A stretch of 64,000 bases of DNA from Bacteroidia bacterium (GTDB lineage: Bacteria > Bacteroidota > Bacteroidia > AKYH767-A > OLB10): assembly GCA_016788165.1 (NCBI GenBank), contig JAEUTH010000018.1:1-64000 (forward strand). The letters run 5' to 3'. Below the pieces are notes generated by a model. The model was not told the DNA's origin. It made no database searches and saw only the letters and a program-made list of their open reading frames with translations. The translations under genes and the position numbers were made by a program. Each line of letters starts with the position of its first letter. Position 1 is the stretch's first letter. Shown piece after piece: positions 1-8,400 of the stretch.

Positions 1-201
1 GCTTTTATCGCCACCTATTTGGCTTCTACTGGCACATCCCAAAACCCATGACTTATTAGGCCCATGACAAATAAAATGGCTGCCCCAAGCATCAGGGTAA
101 TCGGCACCAAATCCGCCAACACTTTTTTGCCAATCGGTAACTATACCTTGGCCGTTTAATGCATAAGGCAGGCATAGCAATAAGGTATAAAACAGTTTCA
201 T
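1..201 (-). CDS. Secreted protein, N-terminal fragment (runs off window)
   Basis: The first 67 codons of a minus-strand gene whose remainder lies before the window. It opens at ATG 201 with a short Sec signal peptide (MKLFYTLLLCLPYALNGQ). The mature part then reads IVTDWQKSVGGFGADYPDAW. The W-Q-K-x-x-GG-x-G-x-D pattern is typical of Bacteroidota secreted beta-propeller-like repeat proteins that often carry a T9SS tail, but the tail is not visible here. The frame is open to the window edge. Function is unknown; the secreted location is an inference from the signal peptide. Confidence 0.75.
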   Translation of the reverse strand, partial: MKLFYTLLLCLPYALNGQGIVTDWQKSVGGFGADYPDAWGSHFICHGPNKSWVLGCASRSQIGGDKS

Positions 202-203
202 TT

Positions 204-290
204 TTATTGGGTTTTTATAAGTTTATACAACTGCGTTTGCTGGCCGTTTTCCTTAAATGATTGCATGCGTTGTTGTATTATTTTTTTCAT
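204..290 (-). CDS. Possible 28-residue leader ORF
   Basis: A short ATG-to-TAA frame that stops 2 bases before the start codon of the truncated secreted-protein gene. The product is basic and Gln-rich (begins MKKIIQQRMQ, ends LIKTQ). The tight spacing would allow translational coupling, but a frame this short in AT-rich DNA can arise by chance, and no homologue is recognised. Confidence 0.2.
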   Translation of the reverse strand: MKKIIQQRMQSFKENGQQTQLYKLIKTQ

Positions 291-638
291 TTTATAATGG
301 ATTATAAGTTAAAGATTGAAGGATAAATTATCGTTTAACTTACATCGCCATAACGAAGTTTACAATAGTAATGGGCTTGGTAATTTACAGCTACGCATAG
401 GCATAGCGTGTAGCGAGTAGCATAGGTTAAAATGTAGAAGCTACGAATATAAAAAAACAATTGGCCTTACTATCAATATAAATAGTAATGGTTGGAATTA
501 AAATATGTTGCTCACAAAAATTTTGCCGGGCAACTTTTTTAAAAGCAAAAATTTATTGGCGATCTGTATTGGCAAAAACTACACGGTTTTTACAAGTACA
601 CTATTGTAAAATGTAGTACTATAATTAATCTTGAAAAA
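291..638. other. Intergenic region without recognised gene
   Basis: About 350 bases between the end of the sigma-linked protease gene and the short leader ORF. It holds one imperfect hairpin near 385-410 (GCTAC...GTAGC) with no T-tract, and AT-rich DNA that presumably includes the promoter for the secreted-protein gene. No convincing TAnnTTTG box or ORF was seen. Confidence 0.4.
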
Positions 639-1727
639 CTAATTAATTACCCTTACTTCAAAAACATAGGGTTGTAACGATTTTAACTGTTGTACACGGT
701 TTTGTTTGGATAATAAACGTTTGCCTGAATTAAAATGGTTACTGAAATCGTTTTCATTAATAGTTCGTAAAGCGTCAACTATATATGATGATTTGATAGC
801 AAAGGAAGCCGCTTCGGTACGCATTTGTTTGCCACTGATAACGCCAATTACATTGCCTTGTTCGTCAAACAATGGGCCACCACTGTTGCCCGGGTTAAGC
901 GGTACACTTACCTGATAGGCCATGGTATCGTCCATATAACCGGTAAGCGAGCTTATTGAACCTTCGCCATATACTAAGTTGGTGCGTGGGTAACCCAAAG
1001 TAAAAACTTTTTGGCCCATTTCGGCACGGTTCGAGTAGAAGTTATAAGGTATTTGTTTGGGTGCTTCGTACGAACTATCCTGAATTTTTAGTAATGCAAA
1101 ATCGCAAGTCGAGTTGGTTGCTATTACTTTAGCGCTATACGCATAACCTTCGTTAACTACTTCTATGTTATTGGCGTTTTGTACAATATGAAAACTGGTA
1201 ATTAAATAACCATTGGTGGTTACTAAAAAACTTGATCCACTGTAAATACCGGGTGCTGCCGGTTTTTTTGTAGTAGCCGATGTTATGGTATTAATGGTAT
1301 TATTAATAACGCCCTGCGATTTTTTTATTTGTGCTACTTCATTAACCAAAGCGCGATATCCTTTAGGAGCTTGATTTTTATAATACAAACTTAATATTAA
1401 TGCCGTTGAAAATATGCTTACACATGCTACCGATGCTGCTATGCTGATTACCCTTACATTTCTTTTTATAAAAGGAATTATTTTACCGCTAACCGGCTGT
1501 TGTACCGAGCCAGTGGTTTGCTGGTGTGCTTCGTTTAAGGCCGCTTTAATTTTTAGCCTTTTATTATAATGGTTTAATGCCGAGTAAAATGCAACATATT
1601 CATTTACCAATTTTGCATATGCTTTATTGGTATTTATTTCATGTTCAAAATGTTTTTGTTCATCAGCCAACATCTCGCCCTTAATATATTGTTCAACGCG
1701 GGCTGCAATGGTTTCATCTATTTGCAT
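639..1727 (-). CDS. Anti-sigma-like/HtrA-type membrane serine protease
   Basis: Begins at ATG 1727 (an in-frame GTG lies directly before it); about 362 residues. Residues 1-90 are helical and charged, and match the cytoplasmic head of Bacteroidota anti-sigma factors (ARVEQYIKGEMLADEQKHFE). A single membrane segment covers about 93-117. The rest is a periplasmic S1C trypsin-fold domain of the HtrA/DegS type. The triad is visible: H181 in LITSFHIV, D210 in CDFALLKI and S283 in NPGNSGGPLF (numbered from the GTG). No PDZ domain follows the protease. The gene lies 16 bases downstream of an ECF sigma-factor gene on the same strand, so the two are probably co-transcribed. Inference: the head binds the sigma factor while the protease senses or processes envelope damage. 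The head has no clear zinc-binding HxxxCxxC, so its anti-sigma role rests on position and general pattern. Confidence 0.85.
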   Translation of the reverse strand: MQIDETIAARVEQYIKGEMLADEQKHFEHEINTNKAYAKLVNEYVAFYSALNHYNKRLKIKAALNEAHQQTTGSVQQPVSGKIIPFIKRNVRVISIAASVACVSIFSTALILSLYYKNQAPKGYRALVNEVAQIKKSQGVINNTINTITSATTKKPAAPGIYSGSSFLVTTNGYLITSFHIVQNANNIEVVNEGYAYSAKVIATNSTCDFALLKIQDSSYEAPKQIPYNFYSNRAEMGQKVFTLGYPRTNLVYGEGSISSLTGYMDDTMAYQVSVPLNPGNSGGPLFDEQGNVIGVISGKQMRTEAASFAIKSSYIVDALRTINENDFSNHFNSGKRLLSKQNRVQQLKSLQPYVFEVRVIN

Positions 1728-1743
1728 CACAAGTAATATTTAA

Positions 1744-2313
1744 TTATTTAACCGGTGGTATGTATAGTTCAAAAAATAATTTTTTAAGCCTGTTCATACA
1801 CTTATATTTTTGATTTTTTGTGTTATCGGTATTGGTGTAATTGTACTTATTGGTTAAATCGGCCATGCTTAAATGATTAAAGTAATAATCATTAATCAAA
1901 CTTTGGCAGGGCTCTCCTAAGCTTAATAAAGCTTGTTTCATGCCATCAAATTGTTTTATCTCTTCTTCCATCCATTGCGCATCATCAGGTTCAATGGCAA
2001 AAAAATCATCACTATCGTTCAGGTTACCAACATACTTACTCTTACGGCTTAATTGCTTAAGCCATAAGTTACGGCAAATCGAATACAAATACGTTTTTAA
2101 AGAACTGGTAAGCACCAACTTATTGTCTAATATTTTTTCATAAATAACAATAATGCCTTCCTGGTAAATATCTTTTGCTTCCTGGGCATCACCGCCATTT
2201 AAAACAATGAGCTGCTGTATGCTTGCAAAATGCATTTTGTAAAACACGTTAAGCAAGCTTTGATTGTTTTGCCTAAATCCTTCTATAAAGTCGTTGTCGG
2301 TGTAAGTATCCAC
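1744..2313 (-). CDS. ECF RNA polymerase sigma factor
   Basis: 189 residues, the usual ECF length. Region 2 is recognisable in FIEGFRQNNQSLLNVFYKMH, then AKDIYQEGIIVIYEKI and TYLYSICRNLWLKQL. Region 4 is in the C-terminal third (LSMADLTNKYNYTNTDNTKN), which should form the helix-turn-helix that reads the -35 element. The start is GTG 2313; no ATG lies in frame near it. It redirects RNA polymerase to a small regulon. The gene precedes the anti-sigma-like protease and is preceded by the motif TGGGTTACCTTT-N11-GTATTAA, which also lies in front of the divergent lipoprotein gene. Autoregulation is therefore likely (inference). The predicted leader is very short, about 11 bases. Confidence 0.9.
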   Translation of the reverse strand: MDTYTDNDFIEGFRQNNQSLLNVFYKMHFASIQQLIVLNGGDAQEAKDIYQEGIIVIYEKILDNKLVLTSSLKTYLYSICRNLWLKQLSRKSKYVGNLNDSDDFFAIEPDDAQWMEEEIKQFDGMKQALLSLGEPCQSLINDYYFNHLSMADLTNKYNYTNTDNTKNQKYKCMNRLKKLFFELYIPPVK

Positions 2314-2330
2314 AAATGGTTTTGCAATGG

Positions 2331-2360
2331 TTAATACATTAATTTAATAAAGGTAACCCA
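2331..2360 (-). promoter_or_regulatory. Putative ECF promoter of the sigma operon
   Basis: On the minus strand the sequence reads TGGGTTACCTTT, 11 bases, then GTATTAA. It ends 17 bases before the GTG of the sigma gene. The same two elements with the same 11-base gap occur on the plus strand at 2501-2530 before the lipoprotein gene. The first element would be the -35 and the second the -10 of an ECF promoter. The pattern is seen directly; the promoter role is inferred. Confidence 0.7.
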
Positions 2361-2500
2361 CTTGTATTGATAAAATAGGTTTTTGCTTGCCGGTAATTGC
2401 ATATATGTAATGGTGCGTATATGTTTCTGAAAATAAATTAAACTGTATGTTATTGATAATCAATATAAATTAAAAAAATATCTGTTTTTTTTAATCTGGA

Positions 2501-2530
2501 TGGGTTACCTTTTAATGTGTGCCGTATTAA
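2501..2530 (+). promoter_or_regulatory. Putative ECF promoter of the Ala-rich lipoprotein
   Basis: TGGGTTACCTTT (2501-2512), 11 bases, GTATTAA (2524-2530). Both blocks and the spacing match the promoter facing the other way at 2331-2360. The inner ends of the pair are about 140 bases apart. A start site near 2537 would leave a leader of about 30 bases before ATG 2567. This makes the lipoprotein the likeliest target of the neighbouring sigma factor. Confidence 0.7.
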
Positions 2531-2566
2531 GAGCAAGTTTAACGTTAAATAATTCAACAAAACAAA

Positions 2567-2803
2567 ATGAAAAATTCAATCAAATTTATCGCTGTAGCTT
2601 TCGCATTAGCTACTGCTGTTGCTTGTTCATCAAACAAAGTTGCCGAAGGCACTGAAGCTGTTGATTCAGCTGCTGCTGCTGCAACTGAAGCTGCTGTAAC
2701 TACAATTGACTCGGCTGCTGCTGCTGCAACTGCTGTTGTTGATTCTGCTGCTGCTGCTGCTACAACTGTAGTTGATTCAGCTGCTGCTGCTGTTACTAAG
2801 TAA
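2567..2803 (+). CDS. Small Ala-rich repeat lipoprotein
   Basis: 78 residues. A lipoprotein signal ends at C20 (LATAVAC). The mature chain is almost entirely four near-copies of a roughly 13-residue unit, V/IDSAAAAATxxV, with single acidic and Ser/Thr positions. It should form a long amphipathic Ala-rich helix, loosely reminiscent of Lpp-type envelope proteins, but it lacks the terminal Lys-Arg-Tyr-Lys type ending and is not recognisably Lpp. Gene-level repeats of GCTGCTGCT accompany the protein repeats. It is divergent from the ECF sigma operon, carries the mirrored promoter, and is followed by two strong terminators, so it is probably expressed alone and highly. Envelope protection or spacer function is only a guess. 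Confidence 0.8.
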   Translation: MKNSIKFIAVAFALATAVACSSNKVAEGTEAVDSAAAAATEAAVTTIDSAAAAATAVVDSAAAAATTVVDSAAAAVTK

Positions 2804-2824
2804 TTTTAGTATAAAGCATTTACA

Positions 2825-2857
2825 AACCCCGATAGTTATCTATCGGGGTTTTGTTTT
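2825..2857 (+). terminator. Rho-independent terminator of the lipoprotein gene
   Basis: AACCCCGATAG (2825-2835), loop TTAT, CTATCGGGGTT (2840-2850), then TTGTTTT. An 11-bp perfect stem with a T-rich tail, 21 bases after the stop codon. Confidence 0.9.
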
Positions 2858-2859
2858 AT

Positions 2860-2894
2860 ATGCCACAACGGAATAAAACCGTTGTGGCATTTTT
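2860..2894 (+). terminator. Second hairpin terminator in tandem
   Basis: ATGCCACAACGG (2860-2871), 7-base loop, CCGTTGTGGCAT (2879-2890), then TTTT. A 12-bp perfect stem directly after the first terminator. It probably insulates the HerA-like ATPase gene downstream. Confidence 0.85.
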
Positions 2895-2968
2895 GCTTGC
2901 ATTAAATCAATTAATTTGCCGTTTCATCAAAAACAAAATCATTATAAATAGCTTATAGCAAAACGAGT

Positions 2969-4531
2969 ATGGAAAACAATTTGGCAAATTTTACGCAAGC
3001 CATTCAAACAGGCTACACATTTAAAACAACAGGTATTGTATTAGGTGGCGCCATTTATAACGGTACTGTTGTACCCGGTACATTTGTACAAGCGCCTTTA
3101 AAAATGTTTAACAGGCATGGATTAATTGCAGGCGCTACCGGCACAGGCAAAACAAAAACATTGCAACACATAGCCGAAAGTTTGGCGCAACAAGGTGTGT
3201 CGTGTTTGCTTATGGATATTAAAGGCGATTTAAGTGGATTAGCTATGCCGGGTACAAACAATGAAAAAATTGCCGATAGAAGCAGTAAGCTGGGTATTAC
3301 CTGGAAACCTATTTCCTTTAAAACAGAACTGATGTCTATATCGGCCGAAGCCGGTGTAAAAATGCGTGCTACCGTTGCTGAGTTTGGTCCGGTTTTATTT
3401 TCGAAAATTTTAGAATTAAATGATACACAGGCCGGTGTGGTTTCGTTGATTTTTAAATATTGTGATGATAATGGTTTGTTGTTGGTTGATTTAAAAGATT
3501 TTAAAAAAGCACTTCAGTTTTTAACCAATGAAGGCAAAGCCGAAATCAAGGGCGAGTATGGCAGTATAAGTACAGCAACTGCATCCATAATACTTCGTAA
3601 AATAATAGAAATTGAACAGCAAGGTGCCGAAGTTTTTTTTGGCGAGAAATCGTTTGATGTAAATGATTTAATGCAATTAGATGAAAATGGGTTTGGTACC
3701 TTAAACATTATCAGACTTACCGATTTGCAAGCTAAGCCCAAACTGTTTAGCACTTTTATGCTAAGCCTGATGAGCGAAATTTACGCAACATTTGAAGAGG
3801 TAGGCGATGCTGAAGCGCCCAAGCTTTGTGTTTTTATTGATGAGGCACATTTGATTTTTAACGAAGCTTCTAAAACCTTGCTCAATCAGTTAGAAACCAT
3901 GGTTAAACTAATCAGAAGTAAAGGCGTGGGTTTGTATTTTATTACACAAATACCAACCGATGTGCCTGCCAGTATATTAAGCCAGTTAGGTTTAAAAGTG
4001 CAACATGCCTTACGTGCATTTACAGCCCAGGACCGCAAGGTTATTAAAGCCACAGCCGAAAACTATCCTGAAACCGTTTTTTATCAAACCGATGAATTAC
4101 TTACACAAGTAGGCATTGGCGAAGCTTTGGTTACTGTTTTAAATGAAAAAGGAAACCCAACGCCATTAGCCCATACCATGCTTTGTGCACCGGCCACGCG
4201 CATGGATGTTTTAACACCTGACGAGATAAATAATTTAGTTGCCAAATCAGCATTGGTTAAAAAATACAATCAAACAATTGATGCCGAAAGCGCTTACGAA
4301 ATGTTGGCCAAAAAAATTGAAGCAATGACTGATGAAACCGACATTGCCGAAAACGAAACCAAAACGGTAAAAGAAAAAGAAGAAAAATCGGTTATCGAAA
4401 CCATGGCCAACAGCACGGCAGGCAAACAAGTTTTGCGTACTGCAACCAGTATTATTACACGCGGATTGTTAGGTGCATTAGGCATTAGCAGTACACGCAC
4501 CACACGCAAAAAACGAAATTCCTGGTTTTAA
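2969..4531 (+). CDS. HerA/YjgR-like P-loop ATPase (DUF853)
   Basis: 520 residues. It has a Walker A, GATGTGKT (about 55-62), followed by LMDIKGDLSGLA, and a Walker B, CVFIDEAHLIF (near 290). The order and spacing match the DUF853/YjgR branch of HerA-FtsK ATPases, which are near 500 residues long. Later motifs fit the family: LIRSKGVGLYFITQIPTDVP and LRAFTAQDRK. The C-terminal 90 residues are Lys/Glu-rich, then basic (TRTTRKKRNSWF). These proteins are predicted cytoplasmic hexameric motors whose substrate is not established. The gene is followed 19 bases later by prmA on the same strand. Confidence 0.88.
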   Translation: MENNLANFTQAIQTGYTFKTTGIVLGGAIYNGTVVPGTFVQAPLKMFNRHGLIAGATGTGKTKTLQHIAESLAQQGVSCLLMDIKGDLSGLAMPGTNNEKIADRSSKLGITWKPISFKTELMSISAEAGVKMRATVAEFGPVLFSKILELNDTQAGVVSLIFKYCDDNGLLLVDLKDFKKALQFLTNEGKAEIKGEYGSISTATASIILRKIIEIEQQGAEVFFGEKSFDVNDLMQLDENGFGTLNIIRLTDLQAKPKLFSTFMLSLMSEIYATFEEVGDAEAPKLCVFIDEAHLIFNEASKTLLNQLETMVKLIRSKGVGLYFITQIPTDVPASILSQLGLKVQHALRAFTAQDRKVIKATAENYPETVFYQTDELLTQVGIGEALVTVLNEKGNPTPLAHTMLCAPATRMDVLTPDEINNLVAKSALVKKYNQTIDAESAYEMLAKKIEAMTDETDIAENETKTVKEKEEKSVIETMANSTAGKQVLRTATSIITRGLLGALGISSTRTTRKKRNSWF

Positions 4532-4550
4532 AATTTTAATAAAACACACT

Positions 4551-5387
4551 ATGAGCCATTACGTTGAACTTACATTTTCAATTAAACAGGATATTGTACT
4601 TTATACTGAAATTTTAATAGCACAACTTAACGATTTGGGCTATGTAATGTTTGAGGAATATGAAAACGGATTTAAGGCATACATTCCGCAAACACAATTT
4701 AACCCCGATTTATTAAACGAGATTGATACCATCACACAAAACCATTTTATAACCTATACGCAAACAGTAATTCCTTATCAAAACTGGAATCTGACCTGGG
4801 AGCAAAACTTTAACCCCGTTGTTGTTGGTAGTGATATATACGTACATGCCGACTTTCACACGCCCTTGCCACAATTTAAGTACAACATTTGTATTCAGCC
4901 CGAAATGAGTTTTGGTACAGGTCATCACGAAACTACTTCCTGTGTGATGAGCCTTATGCTTGGTTACAATTTCGACAATAAAACCGTATGTGATATGGGC
5001 AGTGGCACAGGCATTTTAGCAATTTTAGCATCAAAACTAAATGCTGCTAAAATTGACGCTGTTGATTTTGACGAAAACTGTGTGCGCAACGGTTTATCCA
5101 ATGTAAAACGGAATGCATGTAATAATATAGGAATGCATTTAGGCGATGCCGGTTTTTTATCGGGCAAACAGTATGAAATAATTATTGCCAACATCAATAA
5201 AAATATTTTACTGGCCGATGCTGATAATTATGCACAAGCAATTGCAACTTCGGGGTTATTATTAGTGAGTGGTTTTTATGCCGAAGATTTGGCAGATATA
5301 AAAACCTGCTTCGCTAAACACCAACTTATATATAAGGAAAGCTTGTTAAAAAATAACTGGTGTGCTGCTGTTTTTCAAAAGTGCTAA
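4551..5387 (+). CDS. prmA: Ribosomal protein L11 methyltransferase PrmA
   Basis: 278 residues. The N-terminal substrate-recognition half is followed by the PrmA signature MSFGTGHHETT (near 123). The SAM-binding motif I, VCDMGSGTGILAILA, comes next, then the acidic loop IDAVDFDENCV and the NINKNILL motif. This cytoplasmic enzyme transfers methyl groups from SAM to the amino groups of ribosomal protein L11. It lies between the HerA-like ATPase and the giant secreted protein. Length and motif order match the family. Confidence 0.92.
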   Translation: MSHYVELTFSIKQDIVLYTEILIAQLNDLGYVMFEEYENGFKAYIPQTQFNPDLLNEIDTITQNHFITYTQTVIPYQNWNLTWEQNFNPVVVGSDIYVHADFHTPLPQFKYNICIQPEMSFGTGHHETTSCVMSLMLGYNFDNKTVCDMGSGTGILAILASKLNAAKIDAVDFDENCVRNGLSNVKRNACNNIGMHLGDAGFLSGKQYEIIIANINKNILLADADNYAQAIATSGLLLVSGFYAEDLADIKTCFAKHQLIYKESLLKNNWCAAVFQKC

Positions 5388-5478
5388 CCTGTAATGTTGC
5401 ACCACAACATAAGTTAAACCATTGACCACATACAAGCAGCCCGGCATTAACCGTTACTTAGTGGTTATTAAATTGAAC

Positions 5479-8400
5479 ATGAAAAATATTTTTGTTTTAA
5501 CGGGATTCATATTACTCGCCCTACATCAAAGCAATGCCCAGGCACCCAAAAGCTTTACACCCGATAAAGTAGTTTTTATAAAAGAGATGGAAAACTTTTT
5601 AAAGGGCAGCATCGAAAAAGATGCTGAAACGCTAATGGAAGCATTTGAACCCGTTTGGGTTGCCGGAAAATTTAGCAACGAACAACAAAAGGCAATTTAT
5701 CAGTTTAGCAACGATATGCTGCGCAAACGCATGAAACCTTTTCCTGATTTTTCAAATTACCTTACGGCTTTAATTGGTTTTGTAAATAGCGGGCAAACCG
5801 AACAAAGTTTTAAAAACTGGCATCTTAGTTTAGAAAAGGGTTTGGCATCGAGTACCAAACGCCTTGGCGATTATATTGAAGATTGTAATACACTGTTTGC
5901 AAAAAATAAAATATATGAGTCGCCATCCGTTGCATGGGTATCGGGCAGTACTTCGTACCGGTTCGAGTTTGATAGCATGCCTAAGGTAATTTTTCCGGTA
6001 AGTACACTAACATGTTTAGCCAAAGGCGATTCATCGGTAATTACCAATACAACTATTACCTATTATCCCAACTTAAAAAAAATAATGGGCAGTGGCGGTA
6101 GCGTTAACTGGGTGCGTGGAGGCATAGCACCCACCGAAGCCTATGCGCAAATTAATAACTATACCATTGATGTAACCGGCAGCGATTATATAATTGATAC
6201 TGTTACTTTTTACTACAAAAAATATTTTGACGCCCCATTATTAGGTCGTTTTACCGATAAGTTGCTTACACAAATAACTTTCGAAAATGCATCGTACCCG
6301 CGCTTTACAAGTTTTGCACAAACATTGGATATTAAAAACCTGATAACCGATGCTAAATACCGTGGGGGCTTTGCTTTGCATGGCAGCCGCATGGTAGGCG
6401 GTGGAAACGACAGGCAAGATGCTTCGCTAATATTTTATCGCGATGGCAAACCCTTTTTTACAGCAACATCAAATAATTTTACCGTAAAACCCGATAGGGT
6501 TAGCAGCGAGCAGGCAGCTATTACTATTTTATGGAACGATGATTCTATTTACCATCCGGGCGTAAATTTTAAATATATAGTTGCCGATAAAAAAGTTACG
6601 CTTTATCGCGATATACGTGGTGCACAGCAAAGTCCGTTTTTTGATACGTATCATAATGTTGATATGTTCTTTGACGAATTAAGCTGGAAAATTACCGACC
6701 CATTAATTGACCTGAAAATGACGGTAGGCGAGGGCGAAGCCAAACTTACTTTCGAGTCGGAAAACTATTTCAGGCGGCAACGTTTCGAGCGCATACAAGG
6801 CATAGCTGACGAAACACCTCTTTATACCGTAAAAAAGTTTTCTGAAAAATATGCTACGCAAACTATTGATGTAAAGGCTCTGGCACGCGAAATGAAAATG
6901 GCCGATGACCAGGTTCGTTCCTTATTGATTAATTTAAGCAATGCCGGCTTTGTAAGTTTTGATTTTAAAACCGATGCTGCTCAAATAAAAGACAAGCTCT
7001 ATTATTATTTGCAGGCATTTACCAAAAAAACCGATTACGAAGCGCTTCAGTTTACATCGCAAATATCGGGGCAGCCCAATGCAACCATTAATTTACTCAA
7101 CTTCGATATTCGTATGCGCGGTGTAAGTCAGGTGCAGCTTAGCGATTCGCAAAATGTATTTGTTGTGCCCAATGAGCAAGAACTAATTCTGCATCAAAAC
7201 CGAAACTTCTCATTTAGTGGGCGCGTACATGCAGGCCGCTTAGATTTCTATGGCAGCAATTTCGAATTTGGTTATGATGATTTTAAATTGGATTTGAAAA
7301 AAATTGACTCGCTTCGGTTAGCCGTTCCTACGGATATATTAGACGATAAAGGCAACCCGCGTATGGCACGTGTTAAAAATGCCCTGCAAAATTTATCGGG
7401 CAATTTACTTATTGACTCGCTTAACAATAAATCGGGATTAAAACCGGGTTATGCTTACCCGTTGTTTACAGCTACCAGCAATGCATACTTGTATTATGAT
7501 TCGCCTTCGATTAAAGGGGGTGTGTATAACCGCGATAAGTTTTATTTTAAGGTTGATCCTTTTGTAATTGACAGTGCCGACTATTTGTTGGCAGCTAGTG
7601 TTTTATTTGAAGGTAATTTTGTGTCTAATATTTTTCCCGATTCGCGCGAGCAGTTAGTGTTGCAGCCCGATTACTCGTTAGGCTTTACCAAACTTACACC
7701 GGCCAATGGTTTGGCCATGTATGGTGGCAAGGCAACGTTTACCAACAAACTTACTTTAAGTAATGATGGATTGGAAGGCGATGGAACCATCAAATATTTA
7801 ACCAGTACAACACAAAGTAAAAACATCATCTTTTTTCCTGATTCAACTTTGGCTCAAGCTGATTTATTTCAAATTGATGAGGCCGTGTTAGGTGGTGCCG
7901 AATATCCCGAAGTTAAAGCCAGCCAGGTTATGATTGATTTTGAACCCAAAAAAGATTATATGGATATAAAGAAAACCGATAAAGATTTTTCATTATATCA
8001 ACAACAAGTGGCATTAGATGGCAACCTGCGTTTAACACCTCAAGGCTTAGGTGGATATGGCACTTCAGCTTTTTATGATGCCATGTTGGTATCAAGCGAT
8101 TTTCGATTTAAACAAAAAACATTTGGTGCCGATACAGCCGATTTTAAATTACGTAGCGATGATAGCCTTACCTATGCTATTGATGCTAAAAATTTTAATG
8201 CCACCATTGACCTGGCACAAAAAGCCGGAAAGTTTAAATCAAATGCAGGTCATTCGCGTATTGATTTTGCTTTGAATAAGTACTATACATACATGGATAA
8301 ATTCGACTGGTTTATCCATCAGCGCGAATTGGCATTTAAATCGGTTACAAATACGCAAGGCAATGAATTTGTGTCAACGCATCCATTGCAGGATAGCATT

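Noticed and set aside
5422-5478. TTG start for the giant secreted protein
   Set aside because: It would place 19 polar residues before a good signal peptide; ATG 5479 is better.
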